This document shows, piece by piece, positions 1-9,883 of a DNA stretch of 64,000 nucleotides. How positions within the stretch are numbered: the stretch's first letter is position 1; the number at the start of each line of letters is the position of its first letter. Location of the stretch: positions 144,208,857 to 144,272,856 of the forward strand of contig NC_069657.1 of NCBI RefSeq assembly GCF_027244095.1. Direction: 5' to 3'. The notes under the pieces were generated by a model. It had not been told where the DNA came from. It worked only from the letters and a program-made list of their open reading frames with translations, and did not search any database. Both the position numbers and the translations under genes were made by a program. This stretch comes from Hemicordylus capensis (taxonomy: Eukaryota > Chordata > Lepidosauria > Squamata > Cordylidae).

Positions 1-240
1 GCTGAGTAAGGTGTTGAAATTTAACATTTCACAAGTGGATCTTGTGTCCTATCAAAGGCTTCTTAGTAGAAATTTTAGGACTATGAGGCTTGTTCTAACT
101 TTTGGCAAGGATGTGATTCCGTAAGCTCTAATTAGAATGCGAGACTTTTTGGCCAGGTTTCAGATTTATCCACATAGAGTGTTTAAAATGCCTAAATCAT
201 TCTGTGTCCTGAAAAGTAAATAAAATCTGCTCTGTTGAGA
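1..240 (+). mobile_element. L1-like ORF1 C-terminal remnant
   Basis: The plus-strand frame from base 20 or so reads like the end of an L1 ORF1 RNA-binding domain (for example LSRNFRTMRLVLTFGKD). Its mirror copy at 15840-16080 is continuous with more L1 5' sequence up to about 16965. This suggests the left arm also continues into L1 beyond the window start. The frame is broken by stops. The L1 assignment is by resemblance only. Confidence 0.45.
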
Positions 241-479
241 AAAGGTTGTGCCAGATCTATAGTAGGATGTATATACCTATGCTGAAATTCCATGTTCAGG
301 TTTCCTGAGGGAGGGGCTTTAAAGGTTTGAGGGCATGAGGCTCTAAATAGAGGTAACGGTTAACTGCCAAAAGAGGGACTGTGGGTTGGGGTGGGAGGTT
401 AGGTGGGGTAGGTCCTCACACTCTAAAAGAAACTCGATATACAAAAGTGGCTAAGAGATAGTGAGATTGTTCTCACGGC

Positions 480-860
480 AAGCCGAACCCAGCCTGGGGC
501 AGCCCAGCCTGGGTTAGGCTGGTAGTGAGAAGCTGCAGGATCCTCATGGACCTTTCTGCTTGTCTAACTCTCTAATGTTAAGGGTGCGCTCCCACCCTTA
601 ACACTACTGCCAGGCCGCGTGTGTCTCTTTGGGCTGCGTTCAGCACAAAGAGACACAGACAGGTGCATAGAACACTCATCTGATGGGGGAATTTGCCAAT
701 GTCCCACGTTGCATTGTGGGATGCTCAAAAGCCTGAACAACAAGTTATGGCCTCAGACCCCTCCGTCCTGCTCCGTGCTTCATGGAGCTTCATGAAGCAG
801 GGCTGCCTTTGTGGGAGCACAGATTCCAACCACCTCCCCCTTGATCATCTGTGGGGAAGG
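480..860. repeat. Hairpin-rich segment, probable non-autonomous DNA element
   Basis: Two perfect short inverted repeats lie close together. At 577-602 a 10-bp stem (GTTAAGGGTG) closes a 6-nt loop. At 621-656 an 11-bp stem (GTGTCTCTTTG) closes a 14-nt loop. The surrounding text shares short words with the MITE-like segment at 9497-9855 (TTCTCAC ends, a TTGCATTGTGGG-like block and its relative). No coding signal was seen. The mirror copy is at about 15220-15600. Confidence 0.4.
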
Positions 861-1084
861 TAAGGCTACTCTGCCTTCCCCACCTGAGCCTGCCTGTGCA
901 CTGTGGTTAATATCAAACATTCAAAAGATTTAAAAATGTGTTGTTTTAGCACAAACTCTACGGCATGGGGGCATAGCAAGGTTGGAGTGGGCCCCAGGAC
1001 AAAACTGAAGATGTGCCCCTGCCCTCCTGCCTTCTTCTGTGGTGAGGCAGAAGGGGGAGAGTGAAGAGCAAGGTGTTGCTCAGC

Positions 1085-1325
1085 TGATGAGCTCCTCCCC
1101 CTTAGCCAGTAGCCTCTCATCCTAACAAGCCACCAGGGGTATGCTGAAGGAAGAGTGGTGCCTGGTTGTGCTTCTCTCTCTTGCACTGCCGGTTAACCGT
1201 GCAGCTCTACCTAATAAATGGCCAGCCTGAAGGCAGTGCAGGAGAGAGAGGAGTAACCTTTGGTGCCTCTCTGGCTTGTTAGGATGAGCAGCTATTGACC
1301 TTAGGGGCCCAGGGACATTTGTCCT
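1085..1325. repeat. Fold-back repeat inside the arm
   Basis: The block around 1101-1190 (TCATCCTAACAAGCCA followed by GGTGCC and TTGCACTGCC) reappears in inverted, diverged form at about 1225-1310, giving a fold-back of roughly 240 bp. Just beyond it, at about 1338-1352, lies a reverse-oriented CAGGGGTGTAAC, a typical hAT-type end. I could not find the partner end. The mirror copy is at about 14756-14996. Confidence 0.5.
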
Positions 1326-2289
1326 CCCTTGTTGAATTAGAGTTACACCCCTGCTTGGGCACCTATGAAAAAAGAGAGAAAAATCCTACATACTGAATTT
1401 TCTTACAAATATACCAATATTATGTTTAATTTCCAACTGGATAAACAGTCATTACTCTGCATCATCACAGCCAAAAGCTGAATGCCAAACTATATGTGAT
1501 GTGTGTATCTGGAACTCCTGGCATCCATTTATTTTTCAAAGAGCGGTCATTGCTCTCTTCTTGACTGGGATTGGGGTCTGCATGCCTGAGGAAAAACTGA
1601 AAACTCCCATGGCCACAGTCCCTGAGTGGCTTTTTGAGAAGGAAAGATATATGTCAAGAATTCCAGTCATGATACTCCCTGAGTCTGAGATTCTTCAGAG
1701 GGCAAGTCCCAAAGTCACACATCATACATATACAAATAAATTCTCTAGAGAACAAATCTGCAAAGACAGTAATAAACTCCAGAGCACTTCTGTTCCTTGA
1801 GAAATCCTTCGCTTACATAGGCATAAGATAGTATGCACTTTACTATCCAACCCTTCAGGCAAGGGAGATTTGAATCTGAAAAGGAGGAGAAAAATGGTTG
1901 ATTTCATAGATTGATTTCATTTTTATTTCATTCTGCTTCATTGTTGTCTTGGAAGCTTTCCTGAAGTTGCAGAATACTTGAAGGAGATCCCTAGAGAAGA
2001 TACACAAACAGCAGCAGTAAGTGGGGACCATATGATGTTTCTCTGGTAGCTTTGTGCCCTTGTACAAGAGTAAGGGTTCCCAGCCTTAGGCACTGCAAAA
2101 GAGATTAAGTGGCCATTCGTTGGATCATTGTTTCAGGATCAAACATTTCCCCATTGTGTTCAAATATTTCTGCACAACCACATTAATTAATTAGTTAACT
2201 ACCTGAACATGCTTGCTTAAAATACCAGATCCTATTGAAATGTGTAAAGGCAATTAGTTTACCAAGCAGAAAAGGGTCTTTTATGAGTG

Positions 2290-3372
2290 TGATGATCTCC
2301 AGTTTTTGTAATGGCTGACCAGCTCCAGACACTCTGCGGGGGAGACAGAATATCTAGATCCATTTCAATCAGGCGTTAGGCCAGGCTTTGGAACAGAAAC
2401 TGCTTTAGTTGCCCTGTGGGACGACCTATGCAGAGAGAGCCACAGGGGGAGTGCAACCCTGCTAATTCTCTTGGATCTCTCAGCAGCTTTCAGTACCGTT
2501 GACCATGGTATCCTTTTGGATGTCTGGATGATTTGGGTGTGGGAGGCACTCTTTAGAGGTGATTCCATTCCTTCCTCATGGCCTGTTCTCAAAAGGTGGT
2601 GCTGGGGGATTACTGCTCAATCCCTTGGCAGTTATGCTATGGGGTTCTGCCACAGTTACTCATGCTCTGGTAACCTCTTGCTTAGATTACTGCAATGTTT
2701 TGTACGTGGTGCTGTCTTTGAAAACGATCCAGAAACTGCAGCTGGTACAAAATAGGGCTGCAAGATTATTAACTAGAACTGGACATTTTGAGTATATTAC
2801 ACCAGTGCTTTGTCAGCGGCACTGGCTCACAGTCCATTTCCGGGCCCAATTCAAAGTGCTAATTTTAACCTTTAAAGCCCTAAATGGCTTGGGACCAGGT
2901 TACCTGAGAGAGTGCCTTGCCCCATATGTCCCAACCTGGACCTTAAGATAGTCTTCGGAGGCCCTCCTCCAAGTGCGCCTGCCAAACGAGGTGAGGTGGG
3001 TGGCTACTAGGGAGAGGGCATTTTTAATGGTTGCACCCCGCTTATGGAATAGGCTCCCCAATGAGGTTTGCCTGGCCTCATCACTTTGTTCTGTTAGATG
3101 CCAGGTAAAGACCTTTTTGTTTACTCAGGCCTTTTAAATTCTGATTTTCAGATCTAATTTTATTTTTAACTAATTTTAAAATGAGTTTTGAAACTGCTTT
3201 GTATTGTACTTTGTATTTTCTTTTCTCCTCTTTTGTCTGTGGTTGAATGTATTATTATGTTTATTGTATATTTCAATCCGGTGTTGTGAGTCCCCCTAGA
3301 GAACAATTTGTTTTGGGGTGGCTAAAAAATTTATTGATTTATTGATTTATTGATTTATTGATTTATTGATTA
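2290..3372 (+). mobile_element. L2-clade LINE fragment, internally deleted
   Basis: The frame reads through reverse-transcriptase words typical of L2 ([12 protein letters not shown] near 2470-2515). It then jumps to the C-terminal part ([39 protein letters not shown] at 2660-2915). The catalytic YADD region between these is missing, so this is a deletion copy. The 3' UTR ends in tandem ATTGATTT units at about 3328-3372, as L2-like elements end in short repeats. The same copy, inverted, is at 12743-13791. The shared internal deletion shows the two are duplicates, not independent insertions. Confidence 0.85.
3328..3372 (+). repeat. ATTGATTT tandem repeat at the L2 tail
   Basis: About five and a half TTTATTGA units occur here. 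The mirror position in the right arm has only a short TTGATTGA run, which accounts for the 38-bp length difference between the arms. Confidence 0.9.
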
Positions 3373-3763
3373 AACAACTTTATCAATCAGTCAATCAATC
3401 AATATTATTAAATGATGAAGTGCATTTGATATAGCATCGCTTGAGACCTGAAAACAATAATAGGCTTCTCAGGGATTTGTTTATAACGGAAGCAGAAGTC
3501 GAGGGCTTTATGAGGAGATTTCAAAGTCAGCCATGTCAACCATTGTTTAGGACAGTGGTTCCTAAACAGTATTGCTCTGGGGACCACTTTTCTGGTTTGA
3601 ATGTTTTTTCTGGCTCATCTATATTTTTATACTTTACAGCAATCAAATGGGTTGCTGCTTCAGTGTCTTCTGAATTGAACTAGATTTCTGAATTTGTTCT
3701 CTGTGTCTGGTTCCAGAAAACACGAGGAAGACTATGCATTCATATGATTACTTCTTTGAATAA

Positions 3764-4004
3764 GACCTAAGCAGCTCCCTCAACACTCTCAGCTTTTCCC
3801 CCAGGAGGTGACTACAACCCACTACGGTGTCCAGTTCGATTATTAAAAAGGATAGCCGCATGGTTGGCCCCTCAGTCTTGCCTTTGGCCAGTGGGACACA
3901 GTTTACTGGCCAACTGAATAAAGTATTGCCGCAGATGATGGCAAATAGTGGAAGCCCCTGGCCCAGCAAAAATAAAGTCATCTAACGAAGATACTATCTG
4001 CCTT
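3764..4004 (-). mobile_element. DIRS-like element fragment (fossil)
   Basis: A minus-strand piece of the reverse-transcriptase region (DDFIFAG-type context) nearly identical to 28970-29206 in the large DIRS-like fossil. It is a small broken part carried in by the segmental duplication, not a separate insertion, because the CR1 piece beside it (4005-4162) is shared with the right-hand copy. Confidence 0.75.
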
Positions 4005-4162
4005 CCATAAGAACTTAAGAACAGCCCTGCTGGATCAAGCCCAAGGCCCATCTAGTCCAGCATCCTGTTTCACACAGTGACCCACCAGATGCCACTGGAA
4101 GCCACAGGCAGGAGTTGAGGGCATGGCCTCTCTCCTGCTGTTACTCCCTGCAACTGGTACTC
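4005..4162 (-). mobile_element. CR1 LINE 3' end, truncated
   Basis: The text matches the CR1 3' UTR seen at 28801-28965 and 4950-5331 (words such as GATGGGCCTTGGG and CATCTGGTGGG on the minus strand), with TAAGAACTTAAGAAC-like terminal units at its 3' end. It is cut at 4162 by the internal deletion of the duplicated segment. Confidence 0.8.
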
Positions 4163-4537
4163 AGGTCAATCTATTCAGGTCTCCTAATGTTTTATTTTCT
4201 GTGTTATAAGACTTAATATAAGTTTTTATAATGAAAATATTTTTATAAAAAGGATCTTTGACATGTAATGATAACGTTGCTATGGCTACTGTTAGATTTA
4301 AAAATTGATTTCTCCTAAATGGTAGAGGCAACAGTTTTGCCTGAAACTTGGGTGTGAGGGGGTTGTAACTAGGTGCATTGTTCATAAATGTAGCCCATAG
4401 GGATGTGCACAAAACCAGTTAACCAGTTTGGACTCGAACCAAACAGAGCATGTTTGGTTTTGGCACCCCGAACGAGGGGCCCGGCCCAGGTCAGGGGTGC
4501 CAAGAACATTAAAATTATTTTTTAAAGGCAGACTTAA

Positions 4538-4800
4538 TGTTGGGAATTCTCTCTGGTAAGAGATACCCTTCTATTACAGCAAAGTGCACTGAGGCACAAC
4601 ACAGTGGAGTCTGCCCAGGCAAGCGTGTATGCTGAGAGTAAAATAACTTGGAGCCAGTTCATAGTTCCAACTCAATATGAGGAGTCTTTATTAGTGAACT
4701 CCATTCTAGAAAGTAAAGTGGAGAGATACGATCTCTAATCTAGCTAGCTAGCTGGATGCAGATGGATTTTGCATCTCTGCAGACATGCTGCAGGGAGAGA
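4538..4800 (-). mobile_element. Solo-LTR-like segment (fossil), left copy
   Basis: On the minus strand this segment ends in CCCAACA near 4538 and carries an AATAAA signal in its middle (about 4690). It has the look of a retrotransposon LTR with TG...CA ends, though the 5' end is uncertain. It has the strand of the copia fossil further right and lies on that element's 3' side, so it could be that element's 3' LTR. However, an equal copy at 26583-26841 has no copia sequence next to it. The family is unresolved. Confidence 0.35.
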
Positions 4801-4949
4801 GGAACATGAGTTTTGCAAGGGAAAAGAAAGGGAAGAGGAAGTGGCAGGAAGGAAGGAAATCCCTAAGAATAGCAATCTACATACCAAAGTGATAGTGTCA
4901 GAGCAGTAGAGAAGGGATGACCAATGTCTTGACCTTTCTAGCCCTCTGA

Positions 4950-5331
4950 CTCATAAGAACATAAGAATATAAGAACAGCCGTGCTGGATCAGGCCCAAGG
5001 CCCATCTAGTCCAGCATCCTGTTTTGCACAGTGGCCCACCAGATGCTGCTGGAAGCCACAGGCAGGAGTAGAGGACATGCCTTCTTTCCTGCCATAACTC
5101 CCCTGCAACTGGTTCTCAGAGCGATCCTGCCTTTGAGACTGGAGGTGGCCCACAGCCCTCTGACTAGTAGCCATTGATGGACCTCTCCTCCATGAAGTTA
5201 TCCAAACCCCTCTTAAAGCCATCCAGGTTGTTGGCTGTCACCACATCCTGTGGCAGAGAGTTCCACAAGTGGATCACGCATTGTGTGAAAGACTCACTAG
5301 TCTGTCCCCCACTGTCATTGAGACATGAGAG
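4950..5331 (-). mobile_element. CR1 LINE 3' UTR fragment
   Basis: This is the typical squamate CR1 3' end on the minus strand: TTCCACAAGTGGATC, CCTGGATGGCTTTAAGAGG in reverse, AGTCCAGCATCCTG, and terminal ATAAGAAC repeats at 4950-4978. It is 5' truncated at about 5331. It carries no catalytic region. Confidence 0.85.
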
Positions 5332-5339
5332 CGCAAACT

Positions 5340-5507
5340 CAGGGGCATAGCTATAACTGAGCAAAAGCGTTCAAAGAACACGGGCCCCCAGCTCCTGAGG
5401 GCTCTCCAGCTCCACCCCTCCTTATTTTCTTCATTATCTCCCTCACTCTGGGGGGTTGCCAGAGAGAGGGGTGAACACAGGCCCCCTCTCCCCTAGCTAT
5501 GCCCCTG
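5340..5507. mobile_element. hAT-type MITE with target duplication
   Basis: The ends are CAGGGGCATAGCTA and, in reverse, TAGCTATGCCCCTG, an inverted repeat of 14 bp. The flanks are CGCAAACT (5332-5339) and CGCAAAGT (5508-5515), an 8-bp target duplication with one mismatch. Both features fit the hAT superfamily. At 168 bp with no reading frame it is non-autonomous. The CAGGGGC start resembles the larger element at 44186-46087. Confidence 0.85.
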
Positions 5508-5732
5508 CGCAAAGTCCTTCACTTCCAGCACCCCCTCTTGATGTCTCATGACTCCGTTCACAAGATTCATTTTCTCTCTCTATTTTTCAAAGCAGGGTCT
5601 TGGTAGTGGCTTAGTGAGTAGATCTGCAGGCATCTCATTTGTTGGACAGCTTGATTAGTCCATTCTTCTGCAGATTTCTGACTACATGGTACTTCACATC
5701 AATATGCTTGGTACGCCTCTTTACATCTCCGC

Positions 5733-6046
5733 TGCTACCCCGAGGCTTTGGAATGCACTTCCTAGTGAAATAAGAGCCTCCCCATCTCTGACAGCTTTTA
5801 AAGGGTCTTTAAAAACACATCTCTTCACCCAGGCTTTTAATTAATGTTGTTTTAATGGTTTTAATGCTGTTTTAAAATATTATTTTAAAATTTTTAAGTT
5901 GTTGTAATGTGTGTGTTTCCCCCCTTCCCATTTTTGTCTTAATGAATGTTTTACTTTGTTTTTATCCTGTTGTAAACTGTCCAGAGATGTAAGTTTTGGG
6001 CAGTATAAAAATGTTTTAATAAATAAATAAATAAATATATAAATAA
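5733..6046 (+). mobile_element. LINE 3' tail inserted in the copia fossil (L2-type)
   Basis: This segment reads FGMHFLVK/RASPSL-type words followed by AAAACACATCTCTTCACCC and a long AT-rich 3' UTR. It ends in TTTTAATAAATAAATAAAT. The arrangement is that of 5'-truncated L2/CR1-like LINE ends in squamates. The copia sequence continues on both sides, so this insertion is the younger of the two. Confidence 0.75.
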
Positions 6047-6489
6047 GTGCTCTTTTGCAGTTTGCATACAAAGTTCTCTTTGCATTTCTCTAAGAAACCT
6101 GATGGTTGTTGCATGTAAATGTCCTCTTCCAGTTCACCATGCAAGAATGCAGTTTTCACATCTAGGTGCATTCCTTTGCTAGCAGCAATACTTAACACAG
6201 TCCTTACTGTGGTGTGTTTGACTACTGGTGCAAATGTTTCATTGTAGTCTTCTCCAGATTTCTGTGAATATCCTTTTGCTACAAATCTGGCTTTGTAGTG
6301 CTGAATCTCACCATCAGCATCGTGTTTGGGTTTGAAGACCCATTTGCAGCCTATAACTTTCTTCCCTTGAGGTAACTTAGTAAGAGTCCAGGTTTTGTTT
6401 TTCTGTAGAGTGTCAAGCTCTTCAATTGCAGCTTGTTTCCTCTTCTGGGCTTGTGGTTGTGGTAGCTGGGATATTTCCTCCCATGATGA

Positions 6490-6560
6490 GGGTTCTGGTT
6501 GTTAAGGGTTCTTGCGAGGGTTCTTGCGAGGGTTCTGGTTGTTAAGGGTTCTTGCGAGGT
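6490..6560 (+). repeat. Short tandem repeat in the copia fossil
   Basis: The word GGGTTCTTGCGA recurs three times, alternating with GGTTCTGGTTGTTAA, within about 70 bp. This is a local tandem expansion inside the element's coding region. Confidence 0.7.
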
Positions 6561-8425
6561 AAGACAGACTCTCCTCCATTGTCTGTGCGCAGGATCTTTG
6601 GCCTCCACTCAAATGTGTTGCTCACCATGTCCACGTAGTCCTGGAGTTTCTCGAGCATCTGTGATTTCTCCTTTAGTGAAAAGACAACTGTATATTGTAT
6701 TTATTCATCAGAGAATGTTAGGAAGTATTTGTAATTACCTATGTTCGCTGGTAGTGGTCCAGATATATCGCTGTGGATCAGCTCCAGAGGCCCTCTTGTC
6801 TTCCTTTCACTCTGCTTAGGAAATGACTTGTAAACTGCTTTGGACTCAAGACAACAAACACAGTTAGTCACAACGTCACATGGTATAAAATAAATGCCAT
6901 CAGCTAATTCCCTTTCCTTCATGTTCTGGATTGATTCATAGCTCCTGTGTCCTATATGTCTATGCCACAGTTGCAAGCAGTCTTCATGCGAGCATTATTG
7001 AGTAAGGTTCACTTCATTAGGCTGGCATGCTTCAGATTTGGACCAGGCTGGTTTTTCTCTGTCTGTCTTTGACACAGGTTGCTCCTGCATGTTTTACAGG
7101 CCTTTGCATTCAGAGCCTACTAAGAAAACTTCCCCATTCTGGGTAACAACACATTGTCCGTTTCTAATATACAGTTCACAGCCTTGTTTCCCTAGCTTGG
7201 ATAAAGAAAGTAAGGAGCTTGAGAAGTCAGGGATATGCAAAACATCTTTCACTAAAAATTGATTAATGGATCCATCTTGTAACTTGCAATACAACATTCC
7301 TTCACCTTTCCTCTTTGCTTTAATTGTACTATTATTGCTCAAATGGACAATCTCTTTGGGGACATCAAACAGTTCAGTATAGAAATCCAGGTGATTTGAG
7401 ATATGAATTGTGGAACCACTGTCTAATAGGAATCTTCCATCTCCTTGTAATAAGCACACATTATAGTTCATATTTGAATCACTCTTATGGTCCTTATTTA
7501 AATCTCTCTCCGTAAAATCAACTCTTCTTGTCTGATTCTTGGGACAGCTTGCCACCTTGTGGCCAAATTGGTTGCACAGAAAACATCTAAAGGCATTAGT
7601 CCCAGTTGGCCTCATTCCAGACATTCCAGGAGCAGTCTCCCTGCTGGTGGTCATGTGACCTCTCCCTCTGGACTGAGTTCCCTTGGAAACAGAGCCAGAG
7701 CTTTTGGTATGCAAATGGGGGCCCATGCGGTTTCCCCTCACAGCATTTCCTCCCCACCTTGGGTTTTCTCTGCCATGGCCAAGTGTTGCTTTAAGAGTGA
7801 AGTTACTTGCCAGTTCATCTTCATAGCGAGAATTCAAAACTTCCTTTCTGCTTTCTTCAGCAGAGATAGTTTCCACTGCTCTCTCAAAGGTTAGAGTGGT
7901 GTGTGTTTCTAATTGGCCAATAATATTGCTATAGCTGGGGGGCATGCTTAAAAACAGAGCTTCCAATTCTTGCAGCTTTGAATTCCTCAAAAAAGTCTCA
8001 TAGCAGTCCCACATGCGTGGCAAAACAGCCCCCATCTTTATATTAGAGAGTCTGCATTTTCTTTCTCAAGTTAAAGGTGTATACCTACCCCTTTTCATAT
8101 GCAAGGAATCTAGCTTGCTTAGCATTTCCTTTGAAGTCCCAAGATCACATATGGTAGAAAGATATTGTCTACTCACAGAAGCAGCGATGAGAGCTTGTAC
8201 CTTCGCATCATTAAGTTCTCAAGTCTCTTTGGCAGTTTTCTCTGCAGCTGTGCTTCCATCTGTGGGGCATCTTCTTCACTGACTTTCTGTAGTCCTTCAG
8301 GTCATAATACAAGCCACAGTCGAATTCGCCATTCCAAGTAATTGTCTGGGTTCAGGAAAGTCAGCCAAAGCTTTCCTTCTACATAAGTAGCCATCCTCAC
8401 TGTGCTCCATAAAAGCAGCTGTAGA

Positions 8426-8790
8426 TCAGTAATTCAAAGTGCCCACGGCTAAATCTCACTGCATCTCCAACTTTAGTCTACAGCCTGACAAACTTAGATG
8501 AGGCTTCTTTGTATAGCAAAAGATACATATGGCTCCCAATCCATCATCTGCAGAATAAAGTGGCCTATGAGCACCCAGAAGTTGGCTGTCCTTGTTTTAT
8601 TATAGTGATCAGAAAAACACTGCACTTTGAAAAGTGCAACTTAAATGCCAGCTACATGAAGATTTATATTGGTCACCTGGCATGCAAAATGAAGTGGACA
8701 AGAAACCAAACATTGATCTGTCTGATTTGGTATTTTTATTTCATTACATCACACACACACCCTCTCCCTCTGTGTTGCAATGGCTTACAT
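8426..8790. other. Unassigned stretch 5' of the copia fossil
   Basis: It should hold the leader and 5' LTR of the copia fossil if they survive, but I see no copy of the TGTTGGGAATTC-type LTR end here. No gene or clear repeat was recognised apart from a short CA run near 8750. Confidence 0.4.
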
Positions 8791-8794
8791 GATT

Positions 8795-9090
8795 CACAGT
8801 CATATGGAGCTATAATACTCTGCCCTGGGGCTGCTGCAGGCAGACTCAGAAGCCATGCTTTTGCAAGCAGTGTTACCGCTTGCAATTTGCAATGATTGGA
8901 ATACAAATTCAATGTCACTCAGTTTGCAACAATTGAGATAAATGTGTTGCCACATTTATTCCAATAGTCGCAAATTGAGAAAACTGTGGTAATGCCTCTT
9001 GCTAAACCACTGCTTCTGAACAGCATTGGGACTTGCTTCCAATCTGCAGCAGCCCTGGAGCAGAGCCTTATGGCTCAGTGCAACAGTGCA
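8795..9090. repeat. Fold-back element
   Basis: The left half (GGAGCTATAATACTCTGCCC, GGGGCTGCTGCAG, TTGCAAGCAGTGTTACC) returns inverted in the right half (reverse of 8990-9080: GAGCCATAAGGCTCTGC, AGGGCTGCTGCAG, TTTAGCAAGAGGCATTACC). The centre contains TATTGGAATA-like words on both strands. This is the shape of a palindromic MITE. No clean target duplication was found. Confidence 0.55.
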
Positions 9091-9496
9091 TCAGGTCAGT
9101 TACTATGGGAATAATCATGCTTACATAACTTTCAAGGTCGAAAGGGTTACATCAAGACCATTCATAGGAAGGGCTTTGCATACTCAAAAGGTGCTAAACA
9201 AATGATAAGTAGTGTTACTGGATGACATCCTGGCTAAATTGCTCAATGGAAAGTCGTATTGAAATTAAGTAGTCAATTGGAGTACTTCCTGAGTGGTACT
9301 GTCGTTGAGTAATTGAATGGAGATGTCAGCCATTATATTCCACTATGACAGAGTTTATCTTCTTGAGCATTTTAAATTCAGAAGCATGAAAACAGGAAAT
9401 AGGACCAATAGACAGCAGAAACACTAGCCTACTGTTCACAAAACATGACATAAAACAATAATCATGATCTTCCCATGCTGAAATATTTGGTCCTTA

Positions 9497-9855
9497 ACAC
9501 ATCATGAGCCCTTTCTCACAATCACAAGAAAGGACTCAAAGGGCTGAGGGGAGGAAGCCTTTAAAAGTTTACCTCCCCCACAGATAATCCGTTCCTCTTT
9601 GCGGAGTGCACGCATCGCATATCCAGACGATCCTCTGCCACTGCCGGTAGCAGGGAGGTTTGGGGACCAGGAGGTGCTCAGAACTCCCATAATGCAACAT
9701 GTAAGTGTGCAAGCAGCTGGGGCTGGCACACGATCCAAAAAATGAAGTCATACCACCACTGGGAGCCGAGCAGCTCCTGAAGGTTCTCACATGCAGGCAA
9801 AATGGTTTGGGCTTCCTTAGCCTGGTTTTGCCTGCACGTGAGAACAGCCTCTGTA
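9497..9855. mobile_element. MITE-like element with TTCTCAC ends
   Basis: It starts near GAGCCCTTTCTCACAATCAC and ends with GTGAGAACAGCCTC, which are imperfect inverted ends of the same type as the elements at 16995 and 33437. At 9781-9852 there is a strong inner hairpin with stem words TTCTCACATGCAGGCAAAA and TTTTGCCTGCACGTGAGAA. It is non-coding. Confidence 0.6.
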
Positions 9856-9883
9856 TGAGTTAATTATACAATATGTATTATGC

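Larger units (their letters stand above)
1..3757 (+). repeat. Left arm of large inverted repeat
   Basis: This segment is the reverse complement of 12362-16080. Base 1 pairs with 16080, so the true outer end may lie before the window. I compared many stretches between 1 and 3250 and found no difference; several translated frames in this part are identical in both arms. From 3251 inward there are roughly 14 substitutions plus a 38-bp length difference in a tail of ATTGATTT units. Homology stops at 3757. The arm carries the end of an L1 ORF1-like frame (about 1-240), a hairpin-rich stretch, a fold-back repeat and an L2 LINE fragment. Recent gene conversion and false duplication in the assembly are both possible. 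Confidence 0.95.
3764..4850 (-). repeat. Second inverted duplication, left copy (internally deleted)
   Basis: 3764-4162 is the reverse complement of 28801-29206, and 4169-4850 is the reverse complement of 26522-27210. The 1.6 kb that separates these two blocks on the right (27211-28800) is absent here and is replaced by about six filler bases. Divergence is a few percent. The copy begins only about 7 bp after the first inverted repeat ends. The left flank is therefore a mosaic joining two segments that lie about 10 kb apart in the right-hand region. Confidence 0.88.
5516..8425 (-). mobile_element. Ty1/copia retrotransposon fossil
   Basis: A broken minus-strand element whose parts appear in copia order from right to left. 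They are: a gag-like region with a CX2CX4HX4C zinc knuckle (CFLCNQFGHKVASC, near 7555-7600); an aspartic protease (LLDSGSTIHIS, near 7395-7430); an integrase start (LWHRHIGH, ELIHSDISGPL, 6730-6976); reverse transcriptase (MHLDVKTAFLHGELEEDI, 6110-6170); and an RNase H tail (KHIDVKYHVV, 5670-5720). Protease-integrase-RT order is diagnostic of Ty1/copia. It carries several breaks and one nested LINE tail at 5733-6046. No convincing pair of LTRs is visible. It looks old and inactive. Confidence 0.88.

Noticed and set aside
2559-2951. Conserved 130-residue open frame present twice
   Set aside because: It is the C-terminal RT part of an L2 LINE. Its conservation between copies comes from the inverted repeat, not selection on a host gene.
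3764-4004. A separate DIRS-like insertion
   Set aside because: The linked CR1 junction is shared with the right-hand copy, so it came by segmental duplication.
8426-8790. 5' LTR of the copia fossil
   Set aside because: No match to the LTR-like segment at 4538-4800 and no clear primer-binding site could be read.
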